Numbered from the stretch's first letter, positions 1 through 9,322 are shown. The stretch: DNA of 64,000 bases from Maritimibacter dapengensis (GCF_019218265.1 NZ_JAHUZE010000003.1:535432-599431); one strand, 5' to 3'. Notes: a model not told the origin generated them from the sequence alone. Program-made: numbers and translations.

Positions 1-608
1 TCGATGCGAGCCATGTGCCGCTCGGCCTGACTTTCAAGCCCCCGCCACAACAGCATGTCCATGCGCTGCCAGTGAAATTCGGCCAGCGTCTTTGGCCAGA
101 CCACCATGAACAGCGCTTCTTCCTCGCTCGTCAGCGCGAAGTTGGTCCAGGCGCGCCGCGCCTCTGCCATTGCCGCGTCTTTCTCGCCGCTTTCCCACAG
201 CGCGCGGGCGTAGCGCAGCGATCCGGTACCTGTCTCGGGCTTCACATCCGCGAAGAACGCCAGCACGTCCGACCGCCGCGCATCCTCTGGAATGGTCTTC
301 TCCGACCGTTCGCGCAGCAAGTCGATCCCCGGCCAGTCGCCGCGTCGTTCCAGAAACGCCTGCGTTTCGGCAAAACTGCCCTGGCTCGCCCTCAGGCGGT
401 TCCACTGGATCACGTCCCACGGCAGCGACTCTTCCGGCCCGGCCGCAACGAGCGCCGCGTCCCATTTTCCGTCCCGCATCAGGTCGAGCGCATTTTTCAG
501 GGCCACGACCTCGCCTTCGTCCTGCGCCGGGGCGGACGTTGCGGCCACAATAGCCGTGAGCAGGGCAGCAAGGAAAAGGCGGGCGTCGGTCAGGGCGCGT
601 CTCATCAT
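1..608 (-). CDS. Lytic murein transglycosylase, N-terminal part (cut by window edge)
   Basis: Open reading frame of 202 codons on the minus strand that runs off the left edge, so only the N-terminal third or so of a soluble lytic transglycosylase is visible. It begins with two adjacent ATG codons and a signal peptide (basic MMRRAL, hydrophobic run, cleavage near APAQD). The visible part is alpha-helical and rich in W, R and E, as expected for the superhelical U domain of Slt70-type enzymes, which cleave peptidoglycan in the periplasm. The catalytic C-terminal domain lies outside the window, so the family call rests on the helical region and on the divergent position next to dapA, which I recall as common in Rhodobacteraceae. 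Confidence 0.7.
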   Translation of the reverse strand, partial: MMRRALTDARLFLAALLTAIVAATSAPAQDEGEVVALKNALDLMRDGKWDAALVAAGPEESLPWDVIQWNRLRASQGSFAETQAFLERRGDWPGIDLLRERSEKTIPEDARRSDVLAFFADVKPETGTGSLRYARALWESGEKDAAMAEARRAWTNFALTSEEEALFMVVWPKTLAEFHWQRMDMLLWRGLESQAERHMARI

Positions 609-760
609 GAGCGCATAGGTAGCGCATCGAAAAAGCGCTTCAACACACATTCTTGGCATTTCGGCGGATCGCGGCTAGTTTCCGCGCGTTTTCACGCCGG
701 GCGACTCACCGCGCGGCTCATAGGGTATCAACGGCCCTCAACGACAGACAGGAGCGTGAC

Positions 761-1633
761 ATGCTGAAAGGTTCCATCCCGGCCCTTGTGACGCCGTTCA
801 AGAACGGCAAAGTGGATGTCGATGCGCTCAAACGTCTGGTGGACTGGCATGTCGATCAGGGGTCGCACGGGCTGGTCCCGGTGGGCACGACCGGGGAAAG
901 CCCGACGCTTCTGCACGAAGAGCATGAGCTTGTCGTGAAAACCGTGGTCGAGCATGCCGCCGGTCGGCTCAAGGTGATTGCCGGCTCCGGGTCGAACAAC
1001 ACGGTCGAGGCGCTGCATTTCACCCAGTTCGCAAAGAACGTGGGCGCGGATGCCGCGCTGGTGGTGACGCCCTACTACAACAAGCCGACGCAACAGGGGC
1101 TGATCGCCCATTTCCTTGCGGTGGCCGAGGTGGGCCTGCCGATCATCATCTATAACATTCCGGGTCGCTCCGCCGTGGACATGGCGCCCGCGACCATGGC
1201 CGAGCTTGCCAAGCACGAGATGATCATCGGCGTGAAGGATGCGACCGGTGATCTTGCGCGCGTGGCGTGGCAGCGCGACCTTTGCGGGCGCGACTTCATC
1301 CAACTGTCCGGCGAAGATCCGACCGCGCATGGCTTCAACGCAATGGGCGGGGTCGGCTGCATCTCGGTCACGGCCAATGTCGCCCCGGCGCTGTGTTCAG
1401 AGCTTCAGGAAGCCACGCTGGAAGGCGACTATGGCCGTGCGCTCGACATTCAGGACCGTTTGATGCCGCTCCACCGCGCAGTGTTCATGGAGCCGGGCGT
1501 GGCCGGTGCCAAATATGGCATGGCCAAGCTGGGCCTCATCGAAGAGGACGTGCGCCTGCCGCTCATGCCGCTCGCGGACGAAACCCGCGCGGCGATGGAT
1601 GCGGCGATGACCCATGCGGGGCTGATCAACTGA
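761..1633 (+). CDS. dapA: 4-hydroxy-tetrahydrodipicolinate synthase
   Basis: DapA condenses pyruvate with aspartate semialdehyde in the lysine/diaminopimelate pathway. The 290-residue product has the family length and the diagnostic signatures: [10 protein letters not shown] at the N terminus, GTTGESPTL, the YYNKP segment with the catalytic tyrosine pair, YNIPGR, and GVKDATGD with the Schiff-base lysine. An AGGAG motif lies about 6 bases before the ATG. An in-frame ATG further upstream at 653 would add 36 non-conserved residues and is rejected. The last bases overlap a downstream acetyltransferase frame, suggesting translational coupling. Confidence 0.96.
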   Translation: MLKGSIPALVTPFKNGKVDVDALKRLVDWHVDQGSHGLVPVGTTGESPTLLHEEHELVVKTVVEHAAGRLKVIAGSGSNNTVEALHFTQFAKNVGADAALVVTPYYNKPTQQGLIAHFLAVAEVGLPIIIYNIPGRSAVDMAPATMAELAKHEMIIGVKDATGDLARVAWQRDLCGRDFIQLSGEDPTAHGFNAMGGVGCISVTANVAPALCSELQEATLEGDYGRALDIQDRLMPLHRAVFMEPGVAGAKYGMAKLGLIEEDVRLPLMPLADETRAAMDAAMTHAGLIN

Positions 1634-2082
1634 TCCGCGTCCGGCGCTACCGGCCGGACGACGCCCCGGCGCTGGCCGAGGTCTTTCACGCGGCGGTCCA
1701 CGGGGCCGCCGCAGCGCATTACACCGCCGCCCAACGCGCCGCATGGTCCCCCGCGCCACGGCCCGAGATATTCGCGGACCGCGAAGCCGACGGGCGGATG
1801 GTCTTCGTCGCGGACAGCGGCGGCGTAACCGGCTTCATCGAGCTGGAGCGGGACGGCCACATCGACTGCTTCTACACCCACCCCCGCGGTGCAGGCCCGG
1901 CGCTCTACGACGCGCTGGAAGAGGCGGCACGCACCCTCGGCCTCTCGGCACTCTTCGTCGAAGCCAGCGAAACCGCCCGACCCTTTTTCGAGGCGCGGGG
2001 TTTCGTCGTGGAGCAGCGGCGCGAGGTCGAACGACAGGGCGTCGAACTTCATAATTATCGCATGAGCATGGCGCTGGGGTAG
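1630..2082 (+). CDS. GNAT family N-acetyltransferase, apparent CTG start
   Basis: About 150 residues with a GNAT fold: an N-terminal strand [18 protein letters not shown], a central strand [17 protein letters not shown], a loop with [16 protein letters not shown] in the acetyl-CoA binding position, and a C-terminal FFEARGF motif typical of small GNATs. The substrate is unknown. The conserved N terminus begins exactly at a CTG codon that overlaps the dapA stop as CTGA; no ATG, GTG or TTG exists in frame until an internal ATG at 1798, which would delete half the domain. I therefore place the start at CTG and infer coupling to dapA. Confidence 0.8.
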   Translation: MIRVRRYRPDDAPALAEVFHAAVHGAAAAHYTAAQRAAWSPAPRPEIFADREADGRMVFVADSGGVTGFIELERDGHIDCFYTHPRGAGPALYDALEEAARTLGLSALFVEASETARPFFEARGFVVEQRREVERQGVELHNYRMSMALG

Positions 2083-2229
2083 GGCACTCTTGTTCCTTTG
2101 AGTTGGTGAGCGCATAGGCGTGATCGGAGCAGTTGCGATGACCGGATTGAGCCTACTCCTGACTTTGCCGTTTCAGAAATGATGCTCTAAAGATCGACTT
2201 GCTGCCGACTGTCATGCTTGGGGCCGTGA

Positions 2230-2568
2230 ATGCGAGTTTTTTGGAAAATGTTCGGCGCGGCTGTGGCCGGTTCTTTGACGACCTGGCTACTCTTCGTAGC
2301 AATAAACCGACCAGCCGAGCACCAATACCTCATCACCACAACATCCTATTATTTCAAGCGCATGTCTGAAATTGAAAACACTGGCGTTGCATCTTTCGCT
2401 GACTGCAGGCTTCAACGAGGTGACGCTTCCGACCGAAGAATGGGAGTTGCGATGTTTGGTCTTTGTAGGAGCGAGACTGAGACCGTAGTATATTCCTTCA
2501 CTATCGCGTTAAGCCCTACTGCGACCTTCGTTTACGATGACATGGAAGTGCGAAGCGTTGGTGATTGA
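2230..2568 (+). CDS. Small hypothetical protein with N-terminal membrane segment
   Basis: A 112-residue open frame starting with a short basic segment and one hydrophobic helix (about residues 5-24), followed by a soluble part with two cysteines. I do not recognise the family. Base composition is clearly lower in GC than neighbours (24 G/C of 60 in 2341-2400, hand count), and codon use is unlike dapA or smpB, which suggests acquired DNA. No clear Shine-Dalgarno sequence precedes the ATG. It could be a real anchored protein of an accessory insert, or a chance frame. Confidence 0.4.
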   Translation: MRVFWKMFGAAVAGSLTTWLLFVAINRPAEHQYLITTTSYYFKRMSEIENTGVASFADCRLQRGDASDRRMGVAMFGLCRSETETVVYSFTIALSPTATFVYDDMEVRSVGD

Positions 2569-2679
2569 CGTCGGCTTCGTCCGCATTTTCGCCGTGCGTG
2601 CATGTAGCAAAGAGGCTCCGATCAAGCCCTAACGAACCGAATCCAAGCAGTCGCAGCACTCGCTACTTTCGAAGAAAAA

Positions 2680-3198
2680 CTAGTTCGCTTGAAGCTCGGC
2701 GATGACAGCATCAACTACTGCATAACCCGCGCGTGATAGATGAGGGCACTTAATCAGCTTTCCATCAGTCCAGCCGGCGAGATGATTTGCCGCTGGCACG
2801 CCATGTGCGATGATTGTGTTGGGTTTCAATGTTGCCAACATTAGATCAAAGGCCGCTGTGTCGCTGTCCGGCATATTTGCCATTCTTGTTGATGGAACAG
2901 CGAAAATGTTGGTCTCTAGGATGTCTGGTATTGACGCCCTCAAACGGTCAATTCGGCGGCGCGTAGCGGAAGGACCTTTTCCGCGCTTCTCTCGTTCAGC
3001 ATCATAGTCATTGCGCCATGACTGAAGATCGAAACCGCTGTCCGAGGACCAATACTGCCACCAGTCGCCGCCTGTAGTCGCGGCGTTGTATCCTACAACC
3101 CACGTGGCGCAATCCGAAGGGAAGCCATCGCAAACAAAAGGCCTGTGTCTTGATGGTCTACCAATTATTGTCGCAAGCTTTTCTTCGAAATCAGTCAT
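2680..3198 (-). CDS. Uracil-DNA-glycosylase-superfamily-like protein
   Basis: A 172-residue protein. The N-terminal part RPFVCDGFPSDCATWVVGYN, the segment TGGDWWQYWSSDSGFDLQSW, the motif LETNIFAVPS and the late IIAHG/AANHL stretch resemble a group of uncharacterised proteins of the uracil-DNA glycosylase fold, in which the first block forms the base-binding loop and the late block the second catalytic loop. No classical GQDPYH or HPSPLS motif is present, so enzymatic activity is uncertain. It stands alone, convergent with the preceding small gene, in the GC-poor stretch 2.1-3.2 kb, consistent with horizontal acquisition. Confidence 0.55.
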   Translation of the reverse strand: MTDFEEKLATIIGRPSRHRPFVCDGFPSDCATWVVGYNAATTGGDWWQYWSSDSGFDLQSWRNDYDAEREKRGKGPSATRRRIDRLRASIPDILETNIFAVPSTRMANMPDSDTAAFDLMLATLKPNTIIAHGVPAANHLAGWTDGKLIKCPHLSRAGYAVVDAVIAELQAN

Positions 3199-3298
3199 TG
3201 GTTGACGTTTGCAAGGGTTTGTTGCGTGTGCAAGCTAGATCCTCGTCATCACCGGCAGCGGTCCCCCACCAACCAAACCCTCCGCGTACCAGTCCCCG

Positions 3299-3742
3299 TC
3301 AGTCGCCCCAACCCGCCGATAGCATCCGCATCCTTGGCGCATGCCGCCGCCCGTACATGAACCGTGCCCATGCTCGGAATATCGGCGTGCGCCAGCCTGC
3401 GTCGATCTCGATCCGGTCGGTCAGGCGGCTGCCCTCTGCGGTCGGCTCGACCGTCACGGTATGCTGCCAGGACCGCACGCCCATGCCCCGCTCGGACGAG
3501 CGCAGCACCATCGCGTCGTCGTCGCATTCCACGACTTCCATGTAATAAGGCTGCGGCGGAAGCCGACCGAAGAGCGAGGTCGTGACGTCCATCTTTTGCC
3601 CCGTCACGGTCCGCCCCTCGGGCACGCCTTCGAAGGTGACGAGCCCGTCCATGACCTCCTTCAACGCGTCGTAATCCGTGGCGAGCGCCCAGACACGTTC
3701 GGGCGGGAATGGGTAGTCGTGGGTAAGGATGACCGGCTTCAT
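3299..3742 (-). CDS. SRPBCC (START-like) family protein
   Basis: A 147-residue single-domain protein beginning MKPVILTHDYPFPPERVWALATDYDALKEV in pieces that match polyketide-cyclase/START-like proteins: first strand, then PPERVWA at the first helix, then a long antiparallel sheet with QKMDVTTSLFG and YMEVVECDDD, and a C-terminal helix WARFMYGRRHAPRMR. Such proteins hold a hydrophobic ligand in a deep cavity. No ligand can be named. It lies divergent from smpB with about 75 bases between. Confidence 0.75.
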   Translation of the reverse strand: MKPVILTHDYPFPPERVWALATDYDALKEVMDGLVTFEGVPEGRTVTGQKMDVTTSLFGRLPPQPYYMEVVECDDDAMVLRSSERGMGVRSWQHTVTVEPTAEGSRLTDRIEIDAGWRTPIFRAWARFMYGRRHAPRMRMLSAGWGD

Positions 3743-3816
3743 GGCCGCGAGATTAGCGTCGAATTCCGGGTGGGCAACCTTCCCTCGCCCAGCCGGCTCG
3801 CCTATATGGGGGGACC

Positions 3817-4293
3817 ATGGCCAAGAAAGACGACAACCCTAACTACAAGGTGATCGCCGAGAACCGGCGGGCGCGGCACGATTACGCGATCGAGGACGAC
3901 ATCGAATGCGGGATCCAGTTGCAGGGCTCCGAGGTGAAATCGCTGCGCACCAACACGGCCAACATCGCCGAAAGCTACGCGGCGGTGGAGGATGGCGAGC
4001 TGTGGCTGGTGAACAGCTATATCGCGCCCTACGAGCAGGCCAAGACCTGGGGGCATGAGGAACGTCGCCGCCGCAAGCTGCTGGTCTCGAAGAAAGAGCT
4101 GTCGCGCCTCTGGAACGACACCCAACGCAAGGGCATGACCATCGTGCCGCTCGTGCTCTACTTCAACCACAAGGGCATCGCGAAGCTGAAGGTCGGGATC
4201 GCCAAGGGCAAGAAGCTTCATGACAAGCGCGCCGACAAAGCCAAACAGGATTGGAACCGCCAGAAGCAGAGGCTTCTGAAACAGAACGGTTAG
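3817..4293 (+). CDS. smpB: SsrA-binding protein SmpB
   Basis: SmpB binds tmRNA and delivers it to stalled ribosomes in trans-translation. The 158-residue product shows the hallmark blocks: [38 protein letters not shown], the [13 protein letters not shown] strand and the basic C-terminal tail with KGKKLHDKR and [10 protein letters not shown]. Length is typical. Its stop codon overlaps the stop of the convergent VOC gene by four bases. Confidence 0.97.
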   Translation: MAKKDDNPNYKVIAENRRARHDYAIEDDIECGIQLQGSEVKSLRTNTANIAESYAAVEDGELWLVNSYIAPYEQAKTWGHEERRRRKLLVSKKELSRLWNDTQRKGMTIVPLVLYFNHKGIAKLKVGIAKGKKLHDKRADKAKQDWNRQKQRLLKQNG

Positions 4294-4658
4294 CCGCCCG
4301 CCGGTTCCCACAATTCGATCGGGTTGCCTTCCGGGTCGTGGATACGGGCGAACCGGCCCACGCCCTCCATTTCCTCTTCGCGGCTGATGTCGATGTCAGC
4401 CTCACGCAATTGCGCCAGCATGGCGTCGAGGTCGTTCACCCGGAAATTCAGCATGAACGCCTGATCGTCACGACCGAAATAGTCGGTATCGGCAGAGAAG
4501 GGCGCGAAGACGGTCGGTCCGGCCTCCTGGATCCAAGGCGCATCGTCCGGGCCTTCGGGCACGAGGTTGACCCCAAGCGTGTCGCGATACCACGCGGCCA
4601 ACGCCTTCGTGTCCTGCGCCCGGAAGAAGAACCCGCCGATTCCCGTCACCTTTTCCAT
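4290..4658 (-). CDS. VOC family (glyoxalase-like) protein
   Basis: A 122-residue vicinal-oxygen-chelate fold protein. It begins with [14 protein letters not shown] and has the classical YRDTLGV helix, [15 protein letters not shown] in the second module and [16 protein letters not shown] at the C terminus, where the glutamate is a metal ligand in the family. The usual first-strand histidine is replaced by phenylalanine, so metal binding and catalysis are doubtful. It follows the GyrI-like gene with a one-base gap and shares its direction, so both are likely one transcript. Confidence 0.85.
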   Translation of the reverse strand: MEKVTGIGGFFFRAQDTKALAAWYRDTLGVNLVPEGPDDAPWIQEAGPTVFAPFSADTDYFGRDDQAFMLNFRVNDLDAMLAQLREADIDISREEEMEGVGRFARIHDPEGNPIELWEPAGG

Positions 4659-4659
4659 C

Positions 4660-5139
4660 TCACGTTCCTTTCGTGACCGGCACCCAGATCTCGTAACTCA
4701 TCGTGCCGTTGTCCGGGTTCGAGTCCTCCGGATAAAGCTCGAACACCGCGCCTTCACGTGGCGCGAAACCGGATGACGGAAGCCATTCCGCGAACACCTT
4801 GTCGAAGTATTGCGGCATCTCGGTCATCGGCGTGCGCAGACAGAACCGCGCATAGGTGCCCGCCGACAGGTGGATGTGACAGGTGCCCTCCGGCTGCGGC
4901 GCGTCGGCATCGTCGATCTCGACGCCCACGCCGTAACGAAACGACCCGTCTGGCCGCGCATCCATCGACACCCCGTAAAGCACCGGGCTGATGACGGTTT
5001 GCATCTCACCCCGGAGCGCGAAGAACTTTTCATAGAGCTGCGGAATCTCGCCACGCCGGGACATATCGTAGTCATCGGCAAGTCCGACGAGGGTCTTCGC
5101 GCTGACCATCAGAATGTCGGGTTCGGGAAGCGTCACCAT
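4660..5139 (-). CDS. GyrI-like (AraC effector-binding type) domain protein
   Basis: A 159-residue protein made of one GyrI-like small-molecule-binding domain. Visible blocks are the first strand VSAKTLVGLAD, LYEKFFALRGEMQTV, YGVSMD, the central IHLSAGTYARFCLR strand, FDKVFAEWLPSSGFAP, and the C-terminal FELYPEDS/YEIWVPV strand with its conserved glutamate. There is no DNA-binding domain, so it resembles stand-alone SBMC/GyrI proteins. It is the first gene of the pair with the VOC protein, whose start lies one base downstream. Confidence 0.8.
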   Translation of the reverse strand: MVTLPEPDILMVSAKTLVGLADDYDMSRRGEIPQLYEKFFALRGEMQTVISPVLYGVSMDARPDGSFRYGVGVEIDDADAPQPEGTCHIHLSAGTYARFCLRTPMTEMPQYFDKVFAEWLPSSGFAPREGAVFELYPEDSNPDNGTMSYEIWVPVTKGT

Positions 5140-5241
5140 GATCGTATCCTCGTATCCTGCTGAACCACTGTGTCGGTTTTCACGCGTCTTGTCACCTTTG
5201 GGCGGTTCAATCCGGCCTTAGATCATTACAATCCGCCGAAA

Positions 5242-5256
5242 CGCTGCGTCGCAGCG
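5242..5256. promoter_or_regulatory. Palindrome in the etfB leader
   Basis: CGCTGCG and CGCAGCG form perfect 7-base arms around a single T, about 100 bases before etfB, in the 219-base gap between the GyrI-like gene and etfB. It could be an operator or a small hairpin; I know no matching regulator. Confidence 0.3.
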
Positions 5257-5358
5257 CAACAAAATGTCGCTTTGGGATTGTTGCCATCCCCCGCCCGGCG
5301 CTACACCATGCAGCAGACTCAATGCCCGCCAGGGGCGCAAAGGGAGAGGTCGTAGCTC

Positions 5359-6117
5359 ATGAAGGTACTCGTACCCGTGAAGCGCGTGATCGACTACAAC
5401 GTGAAGGCCAAGGTTAAGTCCGATGGGTCTGGCGTCGATCTCGCCAATGTCAAAATGTCGATGAACCCGTTCGACGAGATTGCCGTGGAAGAGGCGATCC
5501 GTCTGAAGGAAGCGGGCAAGGCCGAAGAGGTCGTCGTGGTGTCCATCGGTGTGAAGCAGGCGCAGGAAACGCTGCGCACGGCGCTGGCGATGGGTGCCGA
5601 CCGCGCGATCCTCGTGGTTGCGGCCGACGACGTTCACAACGACATCGAGCCGCTGGCGGTCGCCAAGATCCTCAAGGCGGTGATCGACGAGGAAGAGCCC
5701 AAGCTGGTCATCGCCGGCAAGCAGGCGATCGACAACGACATGAACGCGACCGGTCAGATGCTCGCGGCGCTTCTGGGCTGGGGTCAGGCGACCTTCGCTT
5801 CGGAACTCGACCTCGACGGCGACAGCGCGAAAGTCACCCGCGAAGTCGACGGCGGGCTTCAGACCATCGAGGTCAAGCTGCCGGCCATCGTCACCGCCGA
5901 CCTGCGCCTGAACGAGCCGCGCTATGCGAGCCTGCCCAACATCATGAAGGCCAAGAAGAAGCCGCTGGATGAGAAGACCGCCGACGATTACGGCGTCGAC
6001 GTCAGCCCGCGCCTCGAGGTCGTGAAGGTCTCCGAGCCGCCCGAACGCTCCGCCGGGATCAAGGTGGAAAGCGTGGACGAGCTCGTCTCGAAACTCAAAG
6101 AGAAAGGGGTGGTGTAA
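5359..6117 (+). CDS. etfB: Electron transfer flavoprotein subunit beta
   Basis: EtfB pairs with EtfA to carry electrons from acyl-CoA and related dehydrogenases to ETF-ubiquinone oxidoreductase. The 252-residue protein starts [14 protein letters not shown], has the AMP-binding-type [18 protein letters not shown] block, the GADRAI strand and the [19 protein letters not shown] signature of the beta subunit. Its TAA stop overlaps the etfA start as TAATG, so the two subunits are translationally coupled. Confidence 0.96.
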   Translation: MKVLVPVKRVIDYNVKAKVKSDGSGVDLANVKMSMNPFDEIAVEEAIRLKEAGKAEEVVVVSIGVKQAQETLRTALAMGADRAILVVAADDVHNDIEPLAVAKILKAVIDEEEPKLVIAGKQAIDNDMNATGQMLAALLGWGQATFASELDLDGDSAKVTREVDGGLQTIEVKLPAIVTADLRLNEPRYASLPNIMKAKKKPLDEKTADDYGVDVSPRLEVVKVSEPPERSAGIKVESVDELVSKLKEKGVV

Positions 6118-7043
6118 TGGCTGTTCTTCTTCTGGGTGAAGTCAACGCGGGCGAGCTTTCGGTCGATGCGACCGCCAAGGCCGTGGCCGCCGTGCAGTCG
6201 CTGGGCGACGTGACCGTGCTCTGCGCCGGGGCCGCTGCCGCCGACGCGGGCGCCGAGGCCGCCAAGATCGACGGTGTGGCAAAGGTGCTGGTCGCCGAGG
6301 GCGACTCGCTGGGCCACCGTCTGGCCGAACCGACCGCCGACCTGATCGTGTCGCTTGCGGGCGATTACAGCCACATCTGCGCACCGGCCACGACGGATGC
6401 GAAGAACGTGATGCCGCGCGTCGCGGCGCTGCTCGACGCGATGGTGATCTCGGACGTCTCCGGCGTCGTCGATGCCGACACGTTCGAGCGCCCGATCTAC
6501 GCGGGCAACGCGATCCAGACCGTGAAATCCTCGGATGAGAAGAAGGTCTTCACCGTGCGCACCTCGTCCTTCGACGCGGCCGGTGACGGCGGGTCGGCGA
6601 ACGTCGAGACGATCGACGCGCCGGCGGCGTCCGACCTCAGCTCCTGGGTCGAGGACAAGATGGCGGAAAGCGACCGCCCGGAACTCACCTCGGCGGGCAT
6701 CGTCGTGTCGGGTGGCCGTGGCGTCGGGTCGGAAGACGACTTCGAACTGATCGAGAAACTGGCCGACAAGCTCGGCGCCGCCGTCGGGGCCTCGCGCGCC
6801 GCGGTCGACTCGGGCTTCGCGCCGAACGACTGGCAGGTGGGCCAGACCGGCAAGGTCGTGGCCCCCGAGCTCTACGTCGCCGTCGGCATCTCGGGCGCGA
6901 TCCAGCACCTCGCGGGGATGAAGGATTCGAAGATCATCGTGGCGATCAACAAGGACGAAGAAGCCCCGATCTTTCAGGTCGCGGATTACGGCCTCGTCGC
7001 CGACCTCTTCACCGCCGTGCCGGAGCTGATCGAAAAGCTCTGA
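6117..7043 (+). CDS. etfA: Electron transfer flavoprotein subunit alpha
   Basis: EtfA carries the FAD of the ETF heterodimer. The 308-residue protein has an N-terminal alpha/beta domain and the C-terminal FAD domain with [62 protein letters not shown] and [16 protein letters not shown], which are the family FAD-binding signatures. Length is normal. It is the second gene of the etfBA operon and is followed after 34 bases by a strong intrinsic terminator. Confidence 0.96.
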   Translation: MAVLLLGEVNAGELSVDATAKAVAAVQSLGDVTVLCAGAAAADAGAEAAKIDGVAKVLVAEGDSLGHRLAEPTADLIVSLAGDYSHICAPATTDAKNVMPRVAALLDAMVISDVSGVVDADTFERPIYAGNAIQTVKSSDEKKVFTVRTSSFDAAGDGGSANVETIDAPAASDLSSWVEDKMAESDRPELTSAGIVVSGGRGVGSEDDFELIEKLADKLGAAVGASRAAVDSGFAPNDWQVGQTGKVVAPELYVAVGISGAIQHLAGMKDSKIIVAINKDEEAPIFQVADYGLVADLFTAVPELIEKL

Positions 7044-7077
7044 CTGGCGGGTTCCAGACACCTATCAAAACCAAAAG

Positions 7078-7103
7078 GCCCGCCGACTGGCGGGCTTTTT
7101 TTT
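7078..7103 (+). terminator. Rho-independent terminator after etfBA
   Basis: A perfect 7-bp GC stem (GCCCGCC and GGCGGGC) with a GACT loop followed by eight T residues, placed 34 bases after the etfA stop. Confidence 0.92.
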
Positions 7104-7246
7104 GACGATGAGGCAGATTGAATCTCGTGTCCCGTGGATGCCACGATCTGTCGAACGGCAACTCCCGAAGATATCCATGCGAGCCGCGCGATGGATAACC
7201 GCTTGGCGGGACGAAGCCGACCTTTACTACAACATCCAACGGCTTG

Positions 7247-7723
7247 TCAGTCGGTCGCCTCGACAACCTTTGCGAGGTTTTGAAGCGAGGAGTTCAGACC
7301 GACTGCGTGATCCTCGGGTCGGATGCCTTCTGGTACATTCTCGCATGCGACTAACACTGTGGTCTGTTGTCCAGCACTCTCAAGTGTCCATGTCTGCTTC
7401 ATCGCACCCGCGAAGCTTGGGTCGGTCGAGTCGAAGACAACCCGCTGCACGACCTGCCTTCCGGGCGTAAGTTCATCGAACACAACCCGAAATCTGTCTT
7501 CATGTTCTGTTGTCTTGCCGGGGACTGTTGGTGCTGCCTCGCCGTGATAGAGGCTCATGACGTACCCGCCACCTTTCAACGCGCTTATCTCATGGACCTT
7601 GCCAGTCATCCCTTCTGGAGGCAGCCACCTCTCAAGCAGAGATGGCTCAAGGAAGGCACGATAGATGGCGTCGGCGGAAGACGCGATTTTTCGCTCTGCG
7701 CGGTCGATACGTTCTGAGTTCAT
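7247..7723 (-). CDS. SRPBCC/AHSA1 family protein
   Basis: A 158-residue single-domain protein of the Aha1-C/CalC START-like family. Signatures are the N-terminal RKIASSADAIYRAFLEPSLLERWLPP in pieces, the GGGYVMSLYH strand, FRVVFDELTPGRQVVQRVVFDS, and a C-terminal helix GLNSSLQNLAKVVE. Many members sense or bind small hydrophobic molecules; the ligand here is unknown. It stands alone between the etf terminator and preT and is somewhat poorer in GC than the flanking operons. Confidence 0.82.
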   Translation of the reverse strand: MNSERIDRAERKIASSADAIYRAFLEPSLLERWLPPEGMTGKVHEISALKGGGYVMSLYHGEAAPTVPGKTTEHEDRFRVVFDELTPGRQVVQRVVFDSTDPSFAGAMKQTWTLESAGQQTTVLVACENVPEGIRPEDHAVGLNSSLQNLAKVVEATD

Positions 7724-7913
7724 GCCCTAGACTATCATAACCTTCCGCACCGCAGAAGAAGACAACAAGGACTCAATGCGGACATTGCGCTCGGAGCTTC
7801 TGTCCGCCTCGTCCGCGCACCTGCCTTCGCGAAACGCACATCATTTGAGCATCGCCACCGCGACCTGCTCAGACCGCAAACATCCTTCGGTTTCTGCCGC
7901 GCCGCAGCTAAAA

Positions 7914-7929
7914 TTTACCATTTGATAAA
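7914..7929. promoter_or_regulatory. Possible RutR-like operator upstream of preT
   Basis: TTTACCATTTGATAAA is a near-palindrome (arms of 7, six pairs matching, 2-base centre). It matches the E. coli RutR consensus TTGACCA-NN-TGGTCAA at 11 of 14 defined bases. RutR is a TetR-type regulator of pyrimidine catabolism that senses uracil and thymine. The site lies 49 bases before preT, the first gene of the pyrimidine cluster. The link is an inference from position and sequence. Confidence 0.45.
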
Positions 7930-7977
7930 ATTTCTGACCCGTGCAAGCGTGTGACAAAACCAAGCAAGGAGACAGGG

Positions 7978-9300
7978 ATGGCACATTCTCCGATGACGCC
8001 AGGTGTTGTGGCAGGTCGACTCGAGCACGAGGCTTTGTCGAAAAATTTCGCGGATCTGCATCCGCCGCTGGACGCGCATGAGGCGCAGGTCGCGGCGGAT
8101 CGGTGCTATTTCTGCTACGATGCGCCCTGCATGGAAGCCTGTCCGACCTCGATCGACATTCCGCTGTTCATCCGCCAGATCCTGACAGGAACGCCGGAAG
8201 CCGCGGGCAAGACCATTCTGGACCAGAACATTCTCGGCGGCATGTGCGCCCGCGTCTGTCCGACAGAAACGCTCTGCGAAGAGGTCTGTGTGCGCGAAAC
8301 CGCCGAGGGCGAGCCGGTCCAGATCGGCCGCCTGCAACGCTTCGCGACCGACACGTTGATGTGGCAGGGGCCGCAGCCCTACACCCGCGCCGCGCCGACC
8401 GGCAAGCGCGTGGCGGTGGTGGGGGCCGGGCCGGCCGGTCTCGCCTGTGCCCATCGGCTCGCCATGTATGGCCATGACGTGACGCTCTACGATGCGCGCG
8501 AAAAGGCGGGGGGGCTGAACGAATTCGGCATCGCGTCCTACAAAAGCGTCGACGACTTCGCCTCGCGTGAGGTCGAATGGCTCATGGGTATCGGCGGGAT
8601 CGAGTTGAAGCTTGGCGCGGCGCTCGGCAATTCGCTCCACCTGTCGCAGATTTCCGAAGACTACGACGCGGTCTTCCTCGGGATCGGGCTGGTGGACACC
8701 AACGACCTCGGGATCGAGGGCGAGGGGCTCGAAGGGGTCGAGGACGCGGTGGATTTCATCGCCAAGCTGCGCCAGTCCCACAACCTGCGCAACCTTCCCA
8801 TCGGGCGGCGCGTGGTCGTCATCGGCGGCGGCATGACCGCCATCGACGCGGCGACGCAGGCCAAGCTTCTCGGCGCGGAAGAGGTCACGCTGGTTTATCG
8901 GCGCGGGCAGGACAAGATGCCCGCCTCGGAATACGAACAGGACCTCGCGGCCTCCAAGGGCGTGCATATCGTCTGCAACGCGGCCCCGGTGAAGATCACC
9001 GGCGGCAACCACGTCGAAGGGATCGAATTCGCCTACACCGACGACAACGCGAAACCTTTGGACGAGACCTTCACGCTCCCCGCCGATCAGGTGTTCAAGG
9101 CCATCGGGCAGACGCTCGGCGACGGTCACGGGTTGGAGATCGACGGGCGCAAGATCGCGGTGTCCGGGGCAGGGCGCACCACGCGGCCCGGCATCTGGGC
9201 AGGCGGCGACTGTGCTGCGGGTGGCGATGACCTCACCGTCACGGCGGTCGCCGAGGGGCGCGACGCCGCCGAAGACATCCACGCGAGCCTCATGGGGTAA
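7978..9300 (+). CDS. preT: Dihydropyrimidine dehydrogenase (NAD-dependent) subunit PreT
   Basis: PreT takes electrons from NAD(P)H and passes them through FAD and iron-sulfur clusters to PreA, which reduces uracil and thymine. The 440-residue protein has eight N-terminal cysteines in two clusters (C43, C46, C51, C55 and C90, C94, C100, C104), then the FAD-binding VAVVGAGPAGLACA, the NAD(P)-binding VVVIGGGMTAIDAA, and the C-terminal IWAGGDCA block. This is the GltD-like architecture of the N-terminal half of mammalian DPYD. The ATG at 7978 follows AAGGAGA; an in-frame GTG at 7951 lacks a ribosome binding site. Confidence 0.92.
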   Translation: MAHSPMTPGVVAGRLEHEALSKNFADLHPPLDAHEAQVAADRCYFCYDAPCMEACPTSIDIPLFIRQILTGTPEAAGKTILDQNILGGMCARVCPTETLCEEVCVRETAEGEPVQIGRLQRFATDTLMWQGPQPYTRAAPTGKRVAVVGAGPAGLACAHRLAMYGHDVTLYDAREKAGGLNEFGIASYKSVDDFASREVEWLMGIGGIELKLGAALGNSLHLSQISEDYDAVFLGIGLVDTNDLGIEGEGLEGVEDAVDFIAKLRQSHNLRNLPIGRRVVVIGGGMTAIDAATQAKLLGAEEVTLVYRRGQDKMPASEYEQDLAASKGVHIVCNAAPVKITGGNHVEGIEFAYTDDNAKPLDETFTLPADQVFKAIGQTLGDGHGLEIDGRKIAVSGAGRTTRPGIWAGGDCAAGGDDLTVTAVAEGRDAAEDIHASLMG

Positions 9301-9322
9301 TCCCCGGATCGGAGCCAGGCCC

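Noticed and set aside
34..627. A 197-codon open frame on the minus strand at the left edge
   Set aside because: It is out of frame with the signal peptide and helical repeats of the lytic transglycosylase and is rich in R, G and A as expected of a shadow frame in GC-rich DNA.
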